Assembly: GCF_004786095.1 (NCBI RefSeq)
Contig: NZ_RHPJ01000004.1
Coordinates: forward strand, 62,001-126,000
Reading direction: 5' to 3'
Source: Serinibacter arcticus
GTDB taxonomy: Bacteria > Actinomycetota > Actinomycetes > Actinomycetales > Beutenbergiaceae
DNA: 64,000 nucleotides
The position numbers and the translations under genes were made by a program. Below are positions 19,301-27,700 of the stretch, piece by piece. The first letter of the stretch is position 1. The number at the start of each line of letters is the position of its first letter. The notes beneath the pieces are model-generated. The model saw nothing but the letters and a program-made list of their open reading frames with translations. It was not told the origin of the DNA and did no database searches.

Positions 19301-20183
19301 GTGGACCCCGCTGTCCTACCTCTCGGCCGACCAGGCCAAGTTCATGGTCTACGACTCCTCGCTGTCGGAGTTCGCGGCGGTCGGGTTCGAGTACGGCTAC
19401 TCGGTCGAGCGACCCGACGCGCTCGTGCTCTGGGAGGCGCAGTTCGGGGACTTCACCAACGGTGCGCAGACGATCGTGGACGAGTTCCTGTCGGCGTCCG
19501 AGCAGAAGTGGGGCCAGCGCTCCTCCGTCGTGATGCTGCTGCCGCACGGCTACGAGCACCAGGGCCCCGACCACTCCTCGGCACGCATCGAGCGGTTCCT
19601 GCAGCTCTGCGCGGAGAACAACATGACGGTCGCGCAGCCCTCGACGCCGGCGAACTACTTCCACCTGCTGCGCCGCCAGGCCTACGACCGTCCGCGCAAG
19701 CCGCTGATCGTCTTCACACCCAAGCAGCTGCTGCGCCTGCGCGCGGCGACGTCGGCGGTCGAGGACTTCACGACCGGCACGTTCCGCACGTCGATCGGCG
19801 ACACGGTGGACCCCGGCAAGGTCGACCGTGTGCTGATGTGCTCCGGGCGGGTCTACTACGACCTTCTCGCCGCTCGCACCAAGGGTGAGCACGGCGCGGA
19901 CGAGCGCACCGCGATCGTCAGGCTCGAGCAGCTCTACCCGCTCGACTCCGACACGCTGCGCGAGGTCATCGCGCCGTACGACGGCGCCGAGCTCGTCTGG
20001 GTGCAGGACGAGCCCGCCAACCAGGGCGTCTGGCCCTACCTGGCCGGTATCACGTCGCGCAAGATGGACGGTGTCCCGGTCCGCCGGGTCTCGCGCCCGT
20101 CGTCGGCCGCGCCGTCGACCGGATCGGCCAAGGTCAGCCAGGCCGAGGCGCTGCAGCTGGTGAAGGACGCCTTCGCCCGCTGA
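16362..20183 (+). CDS. kgd: Multifunctional 2-oxoglutarate metabolism enzyme (E2-E1 fusion)
   Basis: The 1273-residue protein is the actinobacterial fusion of a dihydrolipoyl succinyltransferase-type catalytic domain with a ThDP-dependent 2-oxoglutarate dehydrogenase E1, known from Kgd of mycobacteria and OdhA of corynebacteria. In order: a short E1 N-terminal segment (about 12-46), an Ala/Pro linker (about 50-110), the acyltransferase domain (about 120-370) with catalytic H in Y-D-H-R (about 366), then the E1 part with A-H-R-G-R-L-N (about 590) and the transketolase-like C-terminal domains. It lacks lipoyl domains, as expected. The GTG has GGAG about 9 nt upstream. TCA-cycle enzyme; length normal (1231 in M. 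tuberculosis). Confidence 0.97.
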   Translation: MATDSQTTPTTADFGANEWLIDELRDAYAADPSSVDPKWREFFAAEGGSTTGAPAAKPAATPVVTPAEATAKAAAQAPAPAAAPEPAAAPEPASAPKPAAAPQAVADPHTDPRAQLDPQDVRADLPPAYPQPATAPYVPGDDRPATSPLGDGQTTKLRGPAARVVVNMESSLEVPTATSVRAVPAKLLVDNRIVINNHLARTRGGKVSFTHLIGFAVVEALADLPEMNASYREIDGKPGVYRSEHINFGLAIDLAKPDGTRQLLVPSVKHAESQDFAQFWSAYEQLVKKARGGKLAVEDFADTTISLTNPGTIGTVHSVPRLMQGQGTIVGVGAMDYPAEFQGASPETLANLGISKVLTLTSTYDHRIIQGAQSGDFLRLIHTKLIGEDGFYDRVFSALRVPYEPVRWRTDIVEDPTTALGKPARIAELIHAYRSRGHLMADTDPLAYRQRRHPDLDVANHSLTLWDLDRTFPTGGFTGRPTAPLRDILARLRDSYCRTIGAEYMHLHDPVQRRWLQQKLEGGWPKQSPEAIRRIIYKLNQAEAFETFLQTKFVGQKRFSLEGGEALIPLLDTILGGAADAGLEGVGIGMAHRGRLNVLANIAGKSYGQIFNEFEGNADPKTVQGSGDVKYHLGTVGEYTAATGATTSVYLAANPSHLEAVDGVLEGVVRAKQDRIDLGGDGFSWLPILIHGDAAFAGQGVVVETLNLSQLRGYRTGGTVHVIINNQVGFTTGASSSRSTLYPTDVAKGLQIPIFHVNGDDPEAVARVARLAFEYREEFHKDVVIDMVCYRRRGHNEGDDPSMTQPVMYSLIEGKQSVRTLYTQSLIGRGELSAEEAEQALAEYQGELERAFRETKEGSAAASGDDEGRRGLEVPESQREDAGTMVGWSTAVPESVLTRIGEAHLSPPEGFAVHPKLAQLLERRATASQAGGIDWGFGELLAFGSLVIEGTPVRLAGQDSRRGTFVQRHSVLHDHRTGAEWTPLSYLSADQAKFMVYDSSLSEFAAVGFEYGYSVERPDALVLWEAQFGDFTNGAQTIVDEFLSASEQKWGQRSSVVMLLPHGYEHQGPDHSSARIERFLQLCAENNMTVAQPSTPANYFHLLRRQAYDRPRKPLIVFTPKQLLRLRAATSAVEDFTTGTFRTSIGDTVDPGKVDRVLMCSGRVYYDLLAARTKGEHGADERTAIVRLEQLYPLDSDTLREVIAPYDGAELVWVQDEPANQGVWPYLAGITSRKMDGVPVRRVSRPSSAAPSTGSAKVSQAEALQLVKDAFAR

Positions 20184-20203
20184 CCACCGCGTCACCGCAC
20201 GCG

Positions 20204-20235
20204 CGGCCGCCTCACCCCTCGGGGTGGGGCGGCCG
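20204..20235 (+). terminator. Terminator of kgd
   Basis: A 15-bp inverted repeat (20204-20218 and 20221-20235, one T-G wobble) with a 2-nt centre starts 20 nt after the kgd stop. It lies between kgd and the convergent AraC-type gene and may serve both. No U-tract. Confidence 0.75.
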
Positions 20236-20296
20236 TTCGCGTCGCCGGTTGCCGTGGCCGCGTCGCTCGGGGGCGGACGACGACGGCGGGCGCGCG

Positions 20297-21247
20297 TCAG
20301 ACCCCGCGGAACCGGGCCCGGTAGGCGCGAGGCGACAGCCCGAGCGTGCGGGAGAAGTGCTGGCGCAGCAGCGCCGCGTCGCTGAACCCTGCGAGCCTGG
20401 CCACGTCGTCCAGGCCCTCCTCCCCCTGCTCGAGGATCTCCTGCGCCCGCGCGAGCCGCATCCGGCCCACCCAGGCCGCCGGCGTCGTGCCGGTCTCGGC
20501 CCGGAACCGCCGAGCGAACGTGCGCGGCGTCAGGAGCACGCGGCGGGCCAGCGCCTCCACCGAGAGGTCGGTCGCCGGATTCTCGCTCGCCCACCCCAGC
20601 AGCGCCGCGAAGCTGTCGCTGGAGCACTCCGGCACCGCGTGGTCGATGTACTGCGCCTGGCCGCCGTCACGGTGCGGCGGCACGACCATGCGGCGGGCGA
20701 TGTTCGCCGTCGGGGACGCGCCCAGCTCGGAGCGCACGAGGTGCAGGCAGGCGTCGATGCTCGCCGCCGTCCCGGCCGAGGTGATGATGCGGTCGTGCTC
20801 GACGTAGAGCACGTCGGGGTCGACCTCGACGTCGGGGTGGCGGGCGGCGAGCGCGGCCGTGTAGAGCCAGTGCGTCGTCGCCCGCCGACCGTCCAGCAGC
20901 CCCGCGAGGGCGAGCGCGAAGGCGCCGCTGCACAGGCTGACGATCCACGCGCCGCGGGCGTGCGCGGCCCGGAGCGCCTCCAGCACGGACTCCGGGACCT
21001 CGGTGCCGGCCGCGTACGGGGCCATCACGACGGCGTCCGCCCCGTCCAGGTCCTCCAGGCCGTGCTCGACGAGGACGTCGAACCCCACCTTCGTGGCCAG
21101 CCGTCCGGGCGTCGGGGTCACCACCCCGAAGTCGAAGACCGGTCCCCCGGTGTCGCGTCGGTCGATGCCGAAGACCTCGGCCGCGGCGGAGAGCTCGAAC
21201 GGCGAGACGGTCGGGAGCGCGATGACGCGCACCTTCAGGAGGCTCAT
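20297..21247 (-). CDS. GlxA/FtrA-type AraC transcription regulator with DJ-1/PfpI domain
   Basis: The 316-residue product joins an N-terminal DJ-1/PfpI-like amidotransferase fold (about 1-190), with the nucleophile-elbow cysteine in S-L-C-S-G-A (C106), to two AraC-type helix-turn-helix motifs at the C-terminus (about 210-312). Such GlxA/FtrA-like regulators control small-molecule catabolism genes; the effector is unknown. It diverges from a 53-residue membrane protein gene across 94 bp holding an inverted repeat (TGGCAGA at 21270-21276, TCTGCCA at 21298-21304) that could be its operator. Confidence 0.9.
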   Translation of the reverse strand: MSLLKVRVIALPTVSPFELSAAAEVFGIDRRDTGGPVFDFGVVTPTPGRLATKVGFDVLVEHGLEDLDGADAVVMAPYAAGTEVPESVLEALRAAHARGAWIVSLCSGAFALALAGLLDGRRATTHWLYTAALAARHPDVEVDPDVLYVEHDRIITSAGTAASIDACLHLVRSELGASPTANIARRMVVPPHRDGGQAQYIDHAVPECSSDSFAALLGWASENPATDLSVEALARRVLLTPRTFARRFRAETGTTPAAWVGRMRLARAQEILEQGEEGLDDVARLAGFSDAALLRQHFSRTLGLSPRAYRARFRGV

Positions 21248-21341
21248 GCCCCGATCGTCACACGCGGCATGGCAGAGATCAAGCGTTCTGTGTCAGTTCT
21301 GCCACTGGTGACTTGAATCGCGCGAGAGGAGCATTACTGCC

Positions 21342-21503
21342 ATGACTACTGCACTGATTCTCCTCGTCCTCCTCGGCCTGCTCTCGCTCGTCGGCATCGT
21401 CACCCACCTGGTGCACGAGGTCCGCCTCGACGGTTACGGCATCCGCCCCGCTCCGCCGTCGCACCACGCCTGGGACGACGGCCTGCGGCCCCGCCTCCCC
21501 TGA
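21342..21503 (+). CDS. 53-residue single-pass membrane protein
   Basis: A short gene with a clear GAGGAG 10 nt before the ATG. The product has one transmembrane helix at the N-terminus (about 4-24, Leu/Val/Ile-rich with no charge) followed by a short cytoplasmic tail V-H-E-V-R-L-D-G-Y-G-I-R-P-A-P-P-S and H-H-A-W-D-D. Small proteins with a helix and an R-x-D-G-Y-G-x-R-P-x-P-x-S tail recur, by my recollection, in actinobacterial genomes without known function. It is divergent from the AraC-type regulator, so may be its target. Confidence 0.7.
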   Translation: MTTALILLVLLGLLSLVGIVTHLVHEVRLDGYGIRPAPPSHHAWDDGLRPRLP

Positions 21504-21567
21504 CCCGTCGGCAGGCCGGCAGCGCCGGTGGGGCGGCGAGCGTGACGGCAGATGGCACGATGGGCTG

Positions 21568-22170
21568 GTGGTGGACCTGACGCAGGACGTGCGGCGACTC
21601 TTCGTCGTCGGGGACGAGCTCGTGGCCGGCTTCGGCGACCCGCGGGCGCTGGGCTGGGTCGGTCGGGTGGTCGCGCGGTCGAGCCCGCAGCAGCTGCTGA
21701 CCTTCACCCTCCCGGTCGCCGGCGAGACCACGACGGCCCTCAGCGCGCGCTGGGAGGGCGAGGTCGCCCGACGTCGCGGCAACGCCGAGGGCGCGCTCGT
21801 CATCGCCCCGGGTGCGCACGACCTGGTGGTCGGCACCTCGATGGCCCGCAGCCGTCTCAACCTCGCCAACGTGCTGGACAAGGCCGATGCGCTGCACCTG
21901 CCGGCGTTCGTCGTGGGGCCGCCGCCCCGCACCGACCTCCCGGGAGACGCTCAGGCGGCGCTGTCGACGGCGTTTGCCGACGTCTGCCTGCGACGGCGGG
22001 TCCCCTACGTCGAGACCTACCAGCCGCTCGCGAACCACGAGCAGTGGCTCGCCGACCTCGCCTCGACCGACGGCGTCCACCCCGCGCAGGCCGGACACGG
22101 ACTGCTGGCGTGGCTGGTGCTGCACCACGACTGGGCCGGGTGGATCGGGACGGTCGTCGAGGAGGTCTGA
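21568..22170 (+). CDS. SGNH/GDSL-like protein lacking the nucleophilic serine
   Basis: The 200-residue product has the order of motifs of SGNH hydrolases: block I at residues 14-17, a G-W-V-G-R-V stretch, and block V D-G-V-H-P near residue 171. Block I reads G-D-E-L instead of G-D-S-L, so the catalytic serine is replaced by glutamate and ordinary esterase activity is unlikely. It could be a binding protein or use another chemistry. GTG start; no Shine-Dalgarno, with a CACGAT box 6 nt upstream. It converges on the oxidoreductase gene. Confidence 0.75.
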   Translation: MVDLTQDVRRLFVVGDELVAGFGDPRALGWVGRVVARSSPQQLLTFTLPVAGETTTALSARWEGEVARRRGNAEGALVIAPGAHDLVVGTSMARSRLNLANVLDKADALHLPAFVVGPPPRTDLPGDAQAALSTAFADVCLRRRVPYVETYQPLANHEQWLADLASTDGVHPAQAGHGLLAWLVLHHDWAGWIGTVVEEV

Positions 22171-22194
22171 GCCGGCCGACTCACGCGGCAGCCC

Positions 22195-23163
22195 TCAGGC
22201 CACGCGCACCACGATCTTTCCCCTGACCCGGCCCTCGGCCAGGTCGCCCAGGGCGTCCGGCACGTCCTCGAGCCCGACGACCCGGTCGACGAGCGGACGC
22301 ACCCCCGTGGTGACGAGCAGCCGCTGGACCCGCTCCAGCTCCCCCCAGGTGCCCATCGTGGAACCGACGACCCGCAGCCCGCGGAAGAACATCCGGTTGA
22401 GGTCGGCATCCGCCGACGCGCCGGTCGTCGCCCCCGCGACGGCCACGACGCCACCGGGCCGGAGCGACCGCAGCGAGTGCGCCCACGTCGCCTCCCCCAC
22501 GGTCTCCACGACGGCGTCGACCTGCTCCGGGAGCCGCTCCCCCGCGGCGAAGCTCGCGTGCGCCCCGAGCGCGACGGCGGCCGCGCCCCGTTCCGGCTCG
22601 CGCGCCGTCACCCAGACCCGCAACCCCGCGGCCCGCGCAAGCAGGATGCTCGCCGTCGCGACACCACCGCCGCTGCCCTGCACCAGGACCGTCTGACCGG
22701 GCCGCAGGTCGGCGGCCGTGAACAGCAGGCGGTAGGCCGTGAGGTAGGCGGTCGGCAGGCACGCCGCGTGCTCCACCGACAGGTCGGGGTGCCGCGGCAG
22801 CGTGTTGCGGGCCGGTACCCACACCTCCTGCGCCAGGGTTCCCGGGTGCTTCTCGGAGAGCAGCGTGCGGCGGGGGTCCAGCGTCTCGTCGCCGTGCCAG
22901 TCGTCGGCCGACACGACGCCGTGCACGATCACGGGGCTGTCGTCGTCGAGCAGCCCGGTCGCATCGGTGCCCAGCACCATCGGGAGCCTGTCGGCCGGCA
23001 GACCGACGCCGCGCAGCGACCACACGTCGTGGTGGTTGAGGCTCGCCGCCTGGACGCGGACGCGGACCCATCCCGACGGCGCCGACGGTGGCGCCAGGTC
23101 GACCACGGCGGCGCCGGAACGGGGGTCGGAGGCGTTCTGGTCACGGACGACGACGGCTCTCAT
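22195..23163 (-). CDS. Zinc-type alcohol dehydrogenase-like / quinone oxidoreductase
   Basis: The 322-residue product is a medium-chain dehydrogenase/reductase: GroES-like N-terminal domain with S-L-N-H-H-D-V (about 42-48), then a Rossmann domain with the nucleotide loop Q-G-S-G-G-G-V-A (about 156-163). The catalytic and structural zinc cysteines are absent, as in NADPH:quinone reductase-type members. Substrate unknown. The ATG at 23163 has no ribosome site but a TACGGT box 6 nt upstream, fitting a leaderless transcript. The frame is open further upstream without similarity. Confidence 0.85.
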   Translation of the reverse strand: MRAVVVRDQNASDPRSGAAVVDLAPPSAPSGWVRVRVQAASLNHHDVWSLRGVGLPADRLPMVLGTDATGLLDDDSPVIVHGVVSADDWHGDETLDPRRTLLSEKHPGTLAQEVWVPARNTLPRHPDLSVEHAACLPTAYLTAYRLLFTAADLRPGQTVLVQGSGGGVATASILLARAAGLRVWVTAREPERGAAAVALGAHASFAAGERLPEQVDAVVETVGEATWAHSLRSLRPGGVVAVAGATTGASADADLNRMFFRGLRVVGSTMGTWGELERVQRLLVTTGVRPLVDRVVGLEDVPDALGDLAEGRVRGKIVVRVA

Positions 23164-23240
23164 CGGGCCACCGTACCCACCGTCCGCCCGTCTCCCGCGC
23201 TGCAGGCCGACCGGCCCGCCCGAGGACGGGTCCGGATGCA

Positions 23241-23268
23241 CGAACGGCCACCCGAGGGTGGCCGTTCG
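23241..23268 (-). terminator. Terminator of the sigR-rsrA-bL37 unit
   Basis: A perfect 13-bp inverted repeat (23241-23253 and 23256-23268) with a 2-nt centre begins 17 nt after the bL37 stop and separates it from the oxidoreductase gene. Confidence 0.8.
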
Positions 23269-23285
23269 ATCGCGATCACGTGTGA

Positions 23286-23360
23286 TCAGGCGTTGGGGCG
23301 CTTGCCGTGGTTGGCCGCGCTGCCCTTGCGAGACTTGCGCTTGCGTCCGCGCTTGCTCAT
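23286..23360 (-). CDS. 50S ribosomal protein bL37
   Basis: A 24-residue, very basic protein: M-S-K-R-G-R-K-R-K-S-R-K-G-S then A-A-N-H-G-K-R-P-N-A. The second half matches, from memory, the mycobacterial large-subunit protein bL37, found by cryo-EM and too short for most gene finders. The ATG has GAGGAG 6 nt upstream. It lies 71 nt behind rsrA on the same strand, with a terminator after it, so it may be part of the sigR transcript or have its own promoter. Confidence 0.88.
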   Translation of the reverse strand: MSKRGRKRKSRKGSAANHGKRPNA

Positions 23361-23431
23361 GAGAACTCCTCGGATACGTCGGTTGTGACGGACCATCGTC
23401 CCACACCGGGGGCGAGGTTCCCGACCGGCGG

Positions 23432-23716
23432 TCAGATGCTGCGGCGCACCGTGATCTGGCTGACGATGCGCAGCCGCAGCTCGTCGGGAGCCCGGGACGA
23501 GCAGGCGCGGCGAACCAGGAGGCGGACGTGCTCCTCGACGTCGGCGGCCTCGAGGCACGGTTCGCACGTCTCGATGTGGGCCCGGACGATCTCGGCGTCG
23601 GGCTCGGACATCGCGTGGTCCAGGAGCTCGGCGAGGTGCCCGAGCGCGTCCCGGCACTCGTCGCTCAGCGGCTCGCCGGCGCCCTGGTCCACGCGGGGAA
23701 GAGTGGTGTCGCTCAT
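23432..23716 (-). CDS. rsrA: Mycothiol-system zinc anti-sigma factor
   Basis: The 94-residue protein is a ZAS-type anti-sigma factor that holds SigR inactive until disulfide stress releases zinc. The H-x3-C-x2-C motif is present as H47, C51 and C54, with further cysteines at 21 and 72, the set used for redox switching in RsrA of Streptomyces. Its ATG overlaps the sigR stop as ATGA, ensuring matched synthesis with its partner. Length is typical (about 100). Confidence 0.95.
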   Translation of the reverse strand: MSDTTLPRVDQGAGEPLSDECRDALGHLAELLDHAMSEPDAEIVRAHIETCEPCLEAADVEEHVRLLVRRACSSRAPDELRLRIVSQITVRRSI

Positions 23717-24474
23717 GATCCGACCCTCATCCCGAGATCGCGTGCGTGGTCGGCGAGCAGCGTGCGCAGCTGGCCGCGTCCGCGGTGGAGGCGGGACATG
23801 ACCGTCCCGATGGGGGTGCCCATGATCTCGGCGATCTCCTTGTAGGCGAAGCCCTCGACGTCGGCCAGGTAGACCACGAGCCGGAAGTCGTCGGACAGCT
23901 GGGCGAGCGCGTCGCGCACGACCGAGTCACCGAGGCGGTCGAGCGCCTCGACCTCGGCCGAACGCAGCCCGTTGCCCGTGTGGGAGGCCGCTCGCGCGAT
24001 CTCCCAGTCCTCCACGCCGTCGGAGTCCGACTGCAGCGGCTCGCGCTGCTTCTTGCGGTAGGAGTTGATGTACGTGTTCGTGAGGATGCGGTAGAGCCAC
24101 GCCTTGAGGTTCGTCCCCGGGCGGAACTGGTGGAAGGACCCGTACGCCTTCGCGAACGCCTCCTGCACCAGGTCCTCGGCGTCCGAGGGGTTGCGCGTCA
24201 TGCGCATCGCGGCGCTGTAGAGCTGATCGAGGTGCGGGAGCGCATCCGTCTCGAACCGCAGCGTGCGCTCGGCGTCCGTCTCGGTCTCCCGGACGTCCTT
24301 CTCGGCAGGGGCTTCCGCTGCGTCGGCGTCGGTGGCGGGAACGGCCGTCTCGTCGGCCACGACGGGCGGTGCCACGCGGTCGTTGGCGACGTCGACGGCG
24401 TCCGACGCGTTCAGCGCGCCGACGGCACCGTTCGCGGCGTCGGTCCCGGGGTCGTTCGAGGTGGCGTTCATCAT
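23713..24474 (-). CDS. sigR: ECF sigma factor SigR (thiol stress), N-terminal extension
   Basis: SigR/SigH-type ECF sigma factor. From the ATG at 24474 the product is 253 residues: an acidic Ala-rich N-terminus (1-70), sigma region 2 (about 75-150, with [11 protein letters not shown]) and region 4 (about 185-245, with [15 protein letters not shown]). A TAGGCT box lies 5 nt before this ATG. The frame also has a GTG at 24582 giving a 289-residue form, placed 9 nt after an exact SigR promoter. Streptomyces makes two isoforms, sigma-R and the longer unstable sigma-R-prime, in just this way. The gene overlaps rsrA by 4 nt. Confidence 0.95.
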   Translation of the reverse strand: MMNATSNDPGTDAANGAVGALNASDAVDVANDRVAPPVVADETAVPATDADAAEAPAEKDVRETETDAERTLRFETDALPHLDQLYSAAMRMTRNPSDAEDLVQEAFAKAYGSFHQFRPGTNLKAWLYRILTNTYINSYRKKQREPLQSDSDGVEDWEIARAASHTGNGLRSAEVEALDRLGDSVVRDALAQLSDDFRLVVYLADVEGFAYKEIAEIMGTPIGTVMSRLHRGRGQLRTLLADHARDLGMRVGS

Positions 24475-24591
24475 CCACCAGCCTACGGCGGCGAGGTCGT
24501 CGACGGCGGCACCGGCGGCGGCGGCGCCCCCGAGCGCACCCCTGGTCGGCGGGGACGGTCTCGTCATGGTCTGCTCGCTCACACCTGGGCC

Positions 24592-24617
24592 AACGCGGCA
24601 CCGACGGCGGTCATTCC
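24592..24617 (-). promoter_or_regulatory. SigR-dependent promoter of sigR
   Basis: On the minus strand GGAAT (24613-24617) and GTT (24592-24594) are separated by exactly 18 nt, the consensus of SigR/SigH promoters in actinobacteria. The GTG of the long sigR form is 9 nt downstream of the -10, so the transcript would start at or just before the codon. This supports positive autoregulation. Confidence 0.8.
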
Positions 24618-24736
24618 CCGGGCCCGCCCCGACGAGCATCGGACCGCCGCGCCGCCGCTCGTCCTCGACACCACGACGATGCCGGGACGACGCCGGGAGG
24701 CTCGCCTTTGACGTCGTCGTGCGGTAGGCATGTTCC

Positions 24737-25312
24737 ATGATGCTGCGACGCGTTGCGCGACCCCTGCTGGCCTCCGTCTTCGTCGCGGACGGATGGCGCG
24801 CCGTGCGCCACCCCTCGGCCGAGGTCGAGCACCTCCCCCAGGCGCACGCCACCCTGACGTCCCTGGCCGACAGGGCCCCGCTCCCCCTGAGCGCCGACCT
24901 CATCGTGCGTGCCGCCGGTGCCGCCAAGATCGTCGCGGGCGGTCTGCTCGGTCTCGGCGTCGCCCCGCGCGCCGCGGCCACCGTGCTCTCGGTGCTCCAC
25001 CTCCCGACGGTCGCCGCCGCCAACCCGTTCTGGAACTCGCACGGCGAGCAGCGCAAGGAGCAGCTCGTCGGTTTCCTCCGCGACTCCGCCGTCCTCGGCG
25101 GTCTGCTGCTCGCCGCGGCGGACACGGCCGGCAAGCCGTCGCTGGGCTACCGCCTCGACACGGCCCGCCACCACGCCGCGGACAAGGCCACGACGTCGGC
25201 CAAGCACGCCCGGCGCACCGCCAAGATCGCGAAGGTCGCCGCTCGCCAGACCGTCGCTCGCGTACCCGACAAGGCGAAGCTCGCCCTGCACGAGGTGACC
25301 GACCGCGGCTGA
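24737..25312 (+). CDS. DoxX-like family membrane protein
   Basis: The 191-residue product resembles the DoxX family of small membrane proteins: [12 protein letters not shown] at the N-terminus, then hydrophobic segments at about 55-75, 78-95 and 113-128, ending in a long basic tail (about 140-191, Lys/Ala/Arg-rich) unlikely to be membrane-embedded. DoxX-like proteins are linked to redox and sulfur metabolism in some bacteria; the role here is unknown. It is divergent from sigR. No ribosome site, but TAGGCA 6 nt before the ATG suggests a leaderless transcript. Confidence 0.82.
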   Translation: MMLRRVARPLLASVFVADGWRAVRHPSAEVEHLPQAHATLTSLADRAPLPLSADLIVRAAGAAKIVAGGLLGLGVAPRAAATVLSVLHLPTVAAANPFWNSHGEQRKEQLVGFLRDSAVLGGLLLAAADTAGKPSLGYRLDTARHHAADKATTSAKHARRTAKIAKVAARQTVARVPDKAKLALHEVTDRG

Positions 25313-25355
25313 GTCGGCCGACGCCCCCGGCCGCGACGCGACTACCCTGGCTCGC

Positions 25356-26660
25356 GTGACCGATCAGCCCTGGGCAGCCCCGCACGCCGACCGACCCCTC
25401 GACGCCCTCGTCGCGGTCCCCGGGTCGAAGTCGCTGACCAACCGCTACCTCCTGCTCGCGGCCGTGGCCTCCGAGCCGACGCGTCTGGTCGCGCCCCTGC
25501 ACTCGCGGGACAGCGCGCTGATGATCGAGGCGCTGCGCGCCCTGGGGGCCGGCATCGTGGTGGAGCCGGGGGGCGACGTCGACGTCGCCCCGGCCGGGAC
25601 GATCCGTGGCGGCGCCAGGATCGACTGCGGGCTCGCCGGAACCGTGATGCGGTTCGTCCCGCCGCTGACCGCGTTCGCCGACGGCGACGTGCACCTCGAC
25701 GGCGACGAGCGCGCCCGCGAGCGCCCGATGGACGGCGTGATCGACGGCCTCACCGGCCTGGGCGTCCGGGTCAGCCACGACGGCGCCCCCACCCGGACGC
25801 TGCCGTTCACCGTGCACGGACAGGGCGCGGTGACCGGCGGTGACGTCACGATCGACGCGTCCGTCTCCAGCCAGTTCGTCTCCGCCCTGCTCCTGGTCGC
25901 GCCCCGGATGCTCACCGGCCTCGACCTGCGCCACGTCGGCGATCGACTGCCGAGCAAGCCCCACATCGACATGACGCTGGAGGTCCTGCGCGCCCGCGGC
26001 GTCGACGCGCGCGAGGTTGGGCCGGGGCACTGGCGCGTCGAGCCGGGCCCCGTCGCGGGCGGCCGGATCCTCGTCGAGCCCGACCTGTCCAACGCCGGCC
26101 CGTTCCTGGCGGCCGCGCTCGCGGCCGGCGGCACGGTCCGTGTACCGCACTGGCCCGCACGGACGACCCAGCCCGGTGACGACCTGCGCGAGATCCTGGC
26201 CAGGATGGGCGCCGTCGTCGACCTCGCCGCGGACGGCACGCTGAGCGTGACGGGGACCGGCGTCGTGCACGGCCTCGACCTCGACCTGACGCGCGCGGGC
26301 GAGCTCGCCCCGACGATCGCCGCCCTCGCGGCCCTGGCCGACTCCCCCACGCGACTGCGCGGCATCGGCCACCTGCGCGGCCACGAGACCGACCGGCTCG
26401 CGGCGCTCGTCACCGAGATCACCCGCCTGGGCGGGGAGGCGCGCGAGCTCCCCGACGGCCTCGAGATCATGCCAGCGACGCTGCACGGCGGTGTCGTGGA
26501 GACCTACCACGACCACCGGATGGCGACCTTCGGGGCCGTCATCGGCCTCGCCGTGCCGGGCGTCGAGGTGCGCGACGTCGCCACCACCGCCAAGACCCTC
26601 CCCAACTTCCCGGGCATGTGGCGGCGCATGCTCGGCTCGGGCGAGGTCGCCGCGGCGTGA
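25356..26660 (+). CDS. aroA: 3-phosphoshikimate 1-carboxyvinyltransferase (EPSP synthase)
   Basis: AroA joins shikimate-3-phosphate and phosphoenolpyruvate in the shikimate pathway. The 434-residue enzyme has the N-terminal P-G-S-K-S-L-T-N-R motif (22-30), L-A-G-T-V-M-R-F near residue 95, S-S-Q-F-V-S-A-L and a final D-H-R-M-A segment. The GTG is preceded by TACCCT 7 nt upstream and no Shine-Dalgarno, so it is probably leaderless. It begins the aroA-rsgA-hisN operon, with the next start overlapping its stop as GTGA. Confidence 0.97.
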   Translation: MTDQPWAAPHADRPLDALVAVPGSKSLTNRYLLLAAVASEPTRLVAPLHSRDSALMIEALRALGAGIVVEPGGDVDVAPAGTIRGGARIDCGLAGTVMRFVPPLTAFADGDVHLDGDERARERPMDGVIDGLTGLGVRVSHDGAPTRTLPFTVHGQGAVTGGDVTIDASVSSQFVSALLLVAPRMLTGLDLRHVGDRLPSKPHIDMTLEVLRARGVDAREVGPGHWRVEPGPVAGGRILVEPDLSNAGPFLAAALAAGGTVRVPHWPARTTQPGDDLREILARMGAVVDLAADGTLSVTGTGVVHGLDLDLTRAGELAPTIAALAALADSPTRLRGIGHLRGHETDRLAALVTEITRLGGEARELPDGLEIMPATLHGGVVETYHDHRMATFGAVIGLAVPGVEVRDVATTAKTLPNFPGMWRRMLGSGEVAAA

Positions 26661-27700
26661 GGGCGGCCGACTACGACGAGTCCGACGTCCGGGTCCGACC
26701 CGCCCGCGGCGGCAGCCGTCCACGCACCAAGCAGCGGCCCGCGTACAAGCAGGCCGTGGACGGGTTCGTCACCGGGGTCAACCGCGGCCGGTACGACGTG
26801 CTCGTGGCCGGTCGCGCCGTCACGGCCGTGGCAGCCCGCGAGCTCGGACGCGGTGGCGTCGTGGTCGGCGACGACGTCGCCGTCGTCGGGGACACCACCG
26901 GTGGGCCGGGTTCCCTGGCCCGCATCGTGCGCGTCGCCGAGCGGCGGACGCTGCTGCGCCGATCCTCGGAGGACGTCGGCGGCATCGAGCGGGTGCTGGT
27001 GGCCAACGCCGACCAGCTCGTCGTCGTGACGGCGCTCGCCGACCCCGAACCGCGGACCCGGATGGTCGACCGCTGCCTCGTGGCGGCGTTCGAGGCCGGG
27101 ATGGACACGCTGCTGTGCCTGACCAAGTCCGACCTCGCCGATCCCGACGTGTTCCTCGCCCACTACTCACCGCTCGACGTCCCCGCGGTGGTCACCCGGC
27201 GTCGGGACGGGGAGATCCTCGGCCAGGACGAGGTCGCCGCGCTGCTGCGGGACCGCGTCTCCGTGCTGGTCGGTCACTCCGGGGTCGGCAAGTCCACGCT
27301 CGTGAACGCCCTGGTGCCGGACGCGTCGCGCGCCGTCGGCCACGTCAACGCGGTGACCGGACGCGGCCGCCACACCTCGACGTCAGCCGTCGCCCTCGCC
27401 CTCCCCGACGGCGGGTGGGTGATCGACACCCCCGGCGTGCGCTCGTTCGGGCTCGGCCACGTGCACGTCGACGACGTGATCGCCTCGTTCGCCGACCTCG
27501 CCGAGGTCGTGACGGCCTGCCCGCCCGGGTGCACCCACCTCGCGGGCACGGCCGGCTGCGCGCTGGACACCTGGCTCGCCCGACCGGAGGTCACCGAGCG
27601 CGAGATCGCGCGGGCCGAGTCCCTGCGGCGCCTGCTCGTCTCCCGGCTCGGCGACGCCGAGCCCGAACCCACCGCCTACGACGGGATGCACCAGCGATGA
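26657..27700 (+). CDS. rsgA: Ribosome small-subunit-dependent GTPase RsgA
   Basis: RsgA is a circularly permuted GTPase that helps mature the 30S subunit. The 347-residue product has an OB-like N-terminal domain, the permuted G motifs (G4 T-K-S-D before G1 G-H-S-G-V-G-K-S-T at about 205-213, then G3 D-T-P-G) and a C-terminal zinc knuckle with C-P-P-G-C-T-H and a following cysteine (about 288-301). The GTG overlaps the aroA stop and its own stop overlaps the hisN start, so the three are translationally coupled. Confidence 0.95.
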   Translation: MRAADYDESDVRVRPARGGSRPRTKQRPAYKQAVDGFVTGVNRGRYDVLVAGRAVTAVAARELGRGGVVVGDDVAVVGDTTGGPGSLARIVRVAERRTLLRRSSEDVGGIERVLVANADQLVVVTALADPEPRTRMVDRCLVAAFEAGMDTLLCLTKSDLADPDVFLAHYSPLDVPAVVTRRRDGEILGQDEVAALLRDRVSVLVGHSGVGKSTLVNALVPDASRAVGHVNAVTGRGRHTSTSAVALALPDGGWVIDTPGVRSFGLGHVHVDDVIASFADLAEVVTACPPGCTHLAGTAGCALDTWLARPEVTEREIARAESLRRLLVSRLGDAEPEPTAYDGMHQR

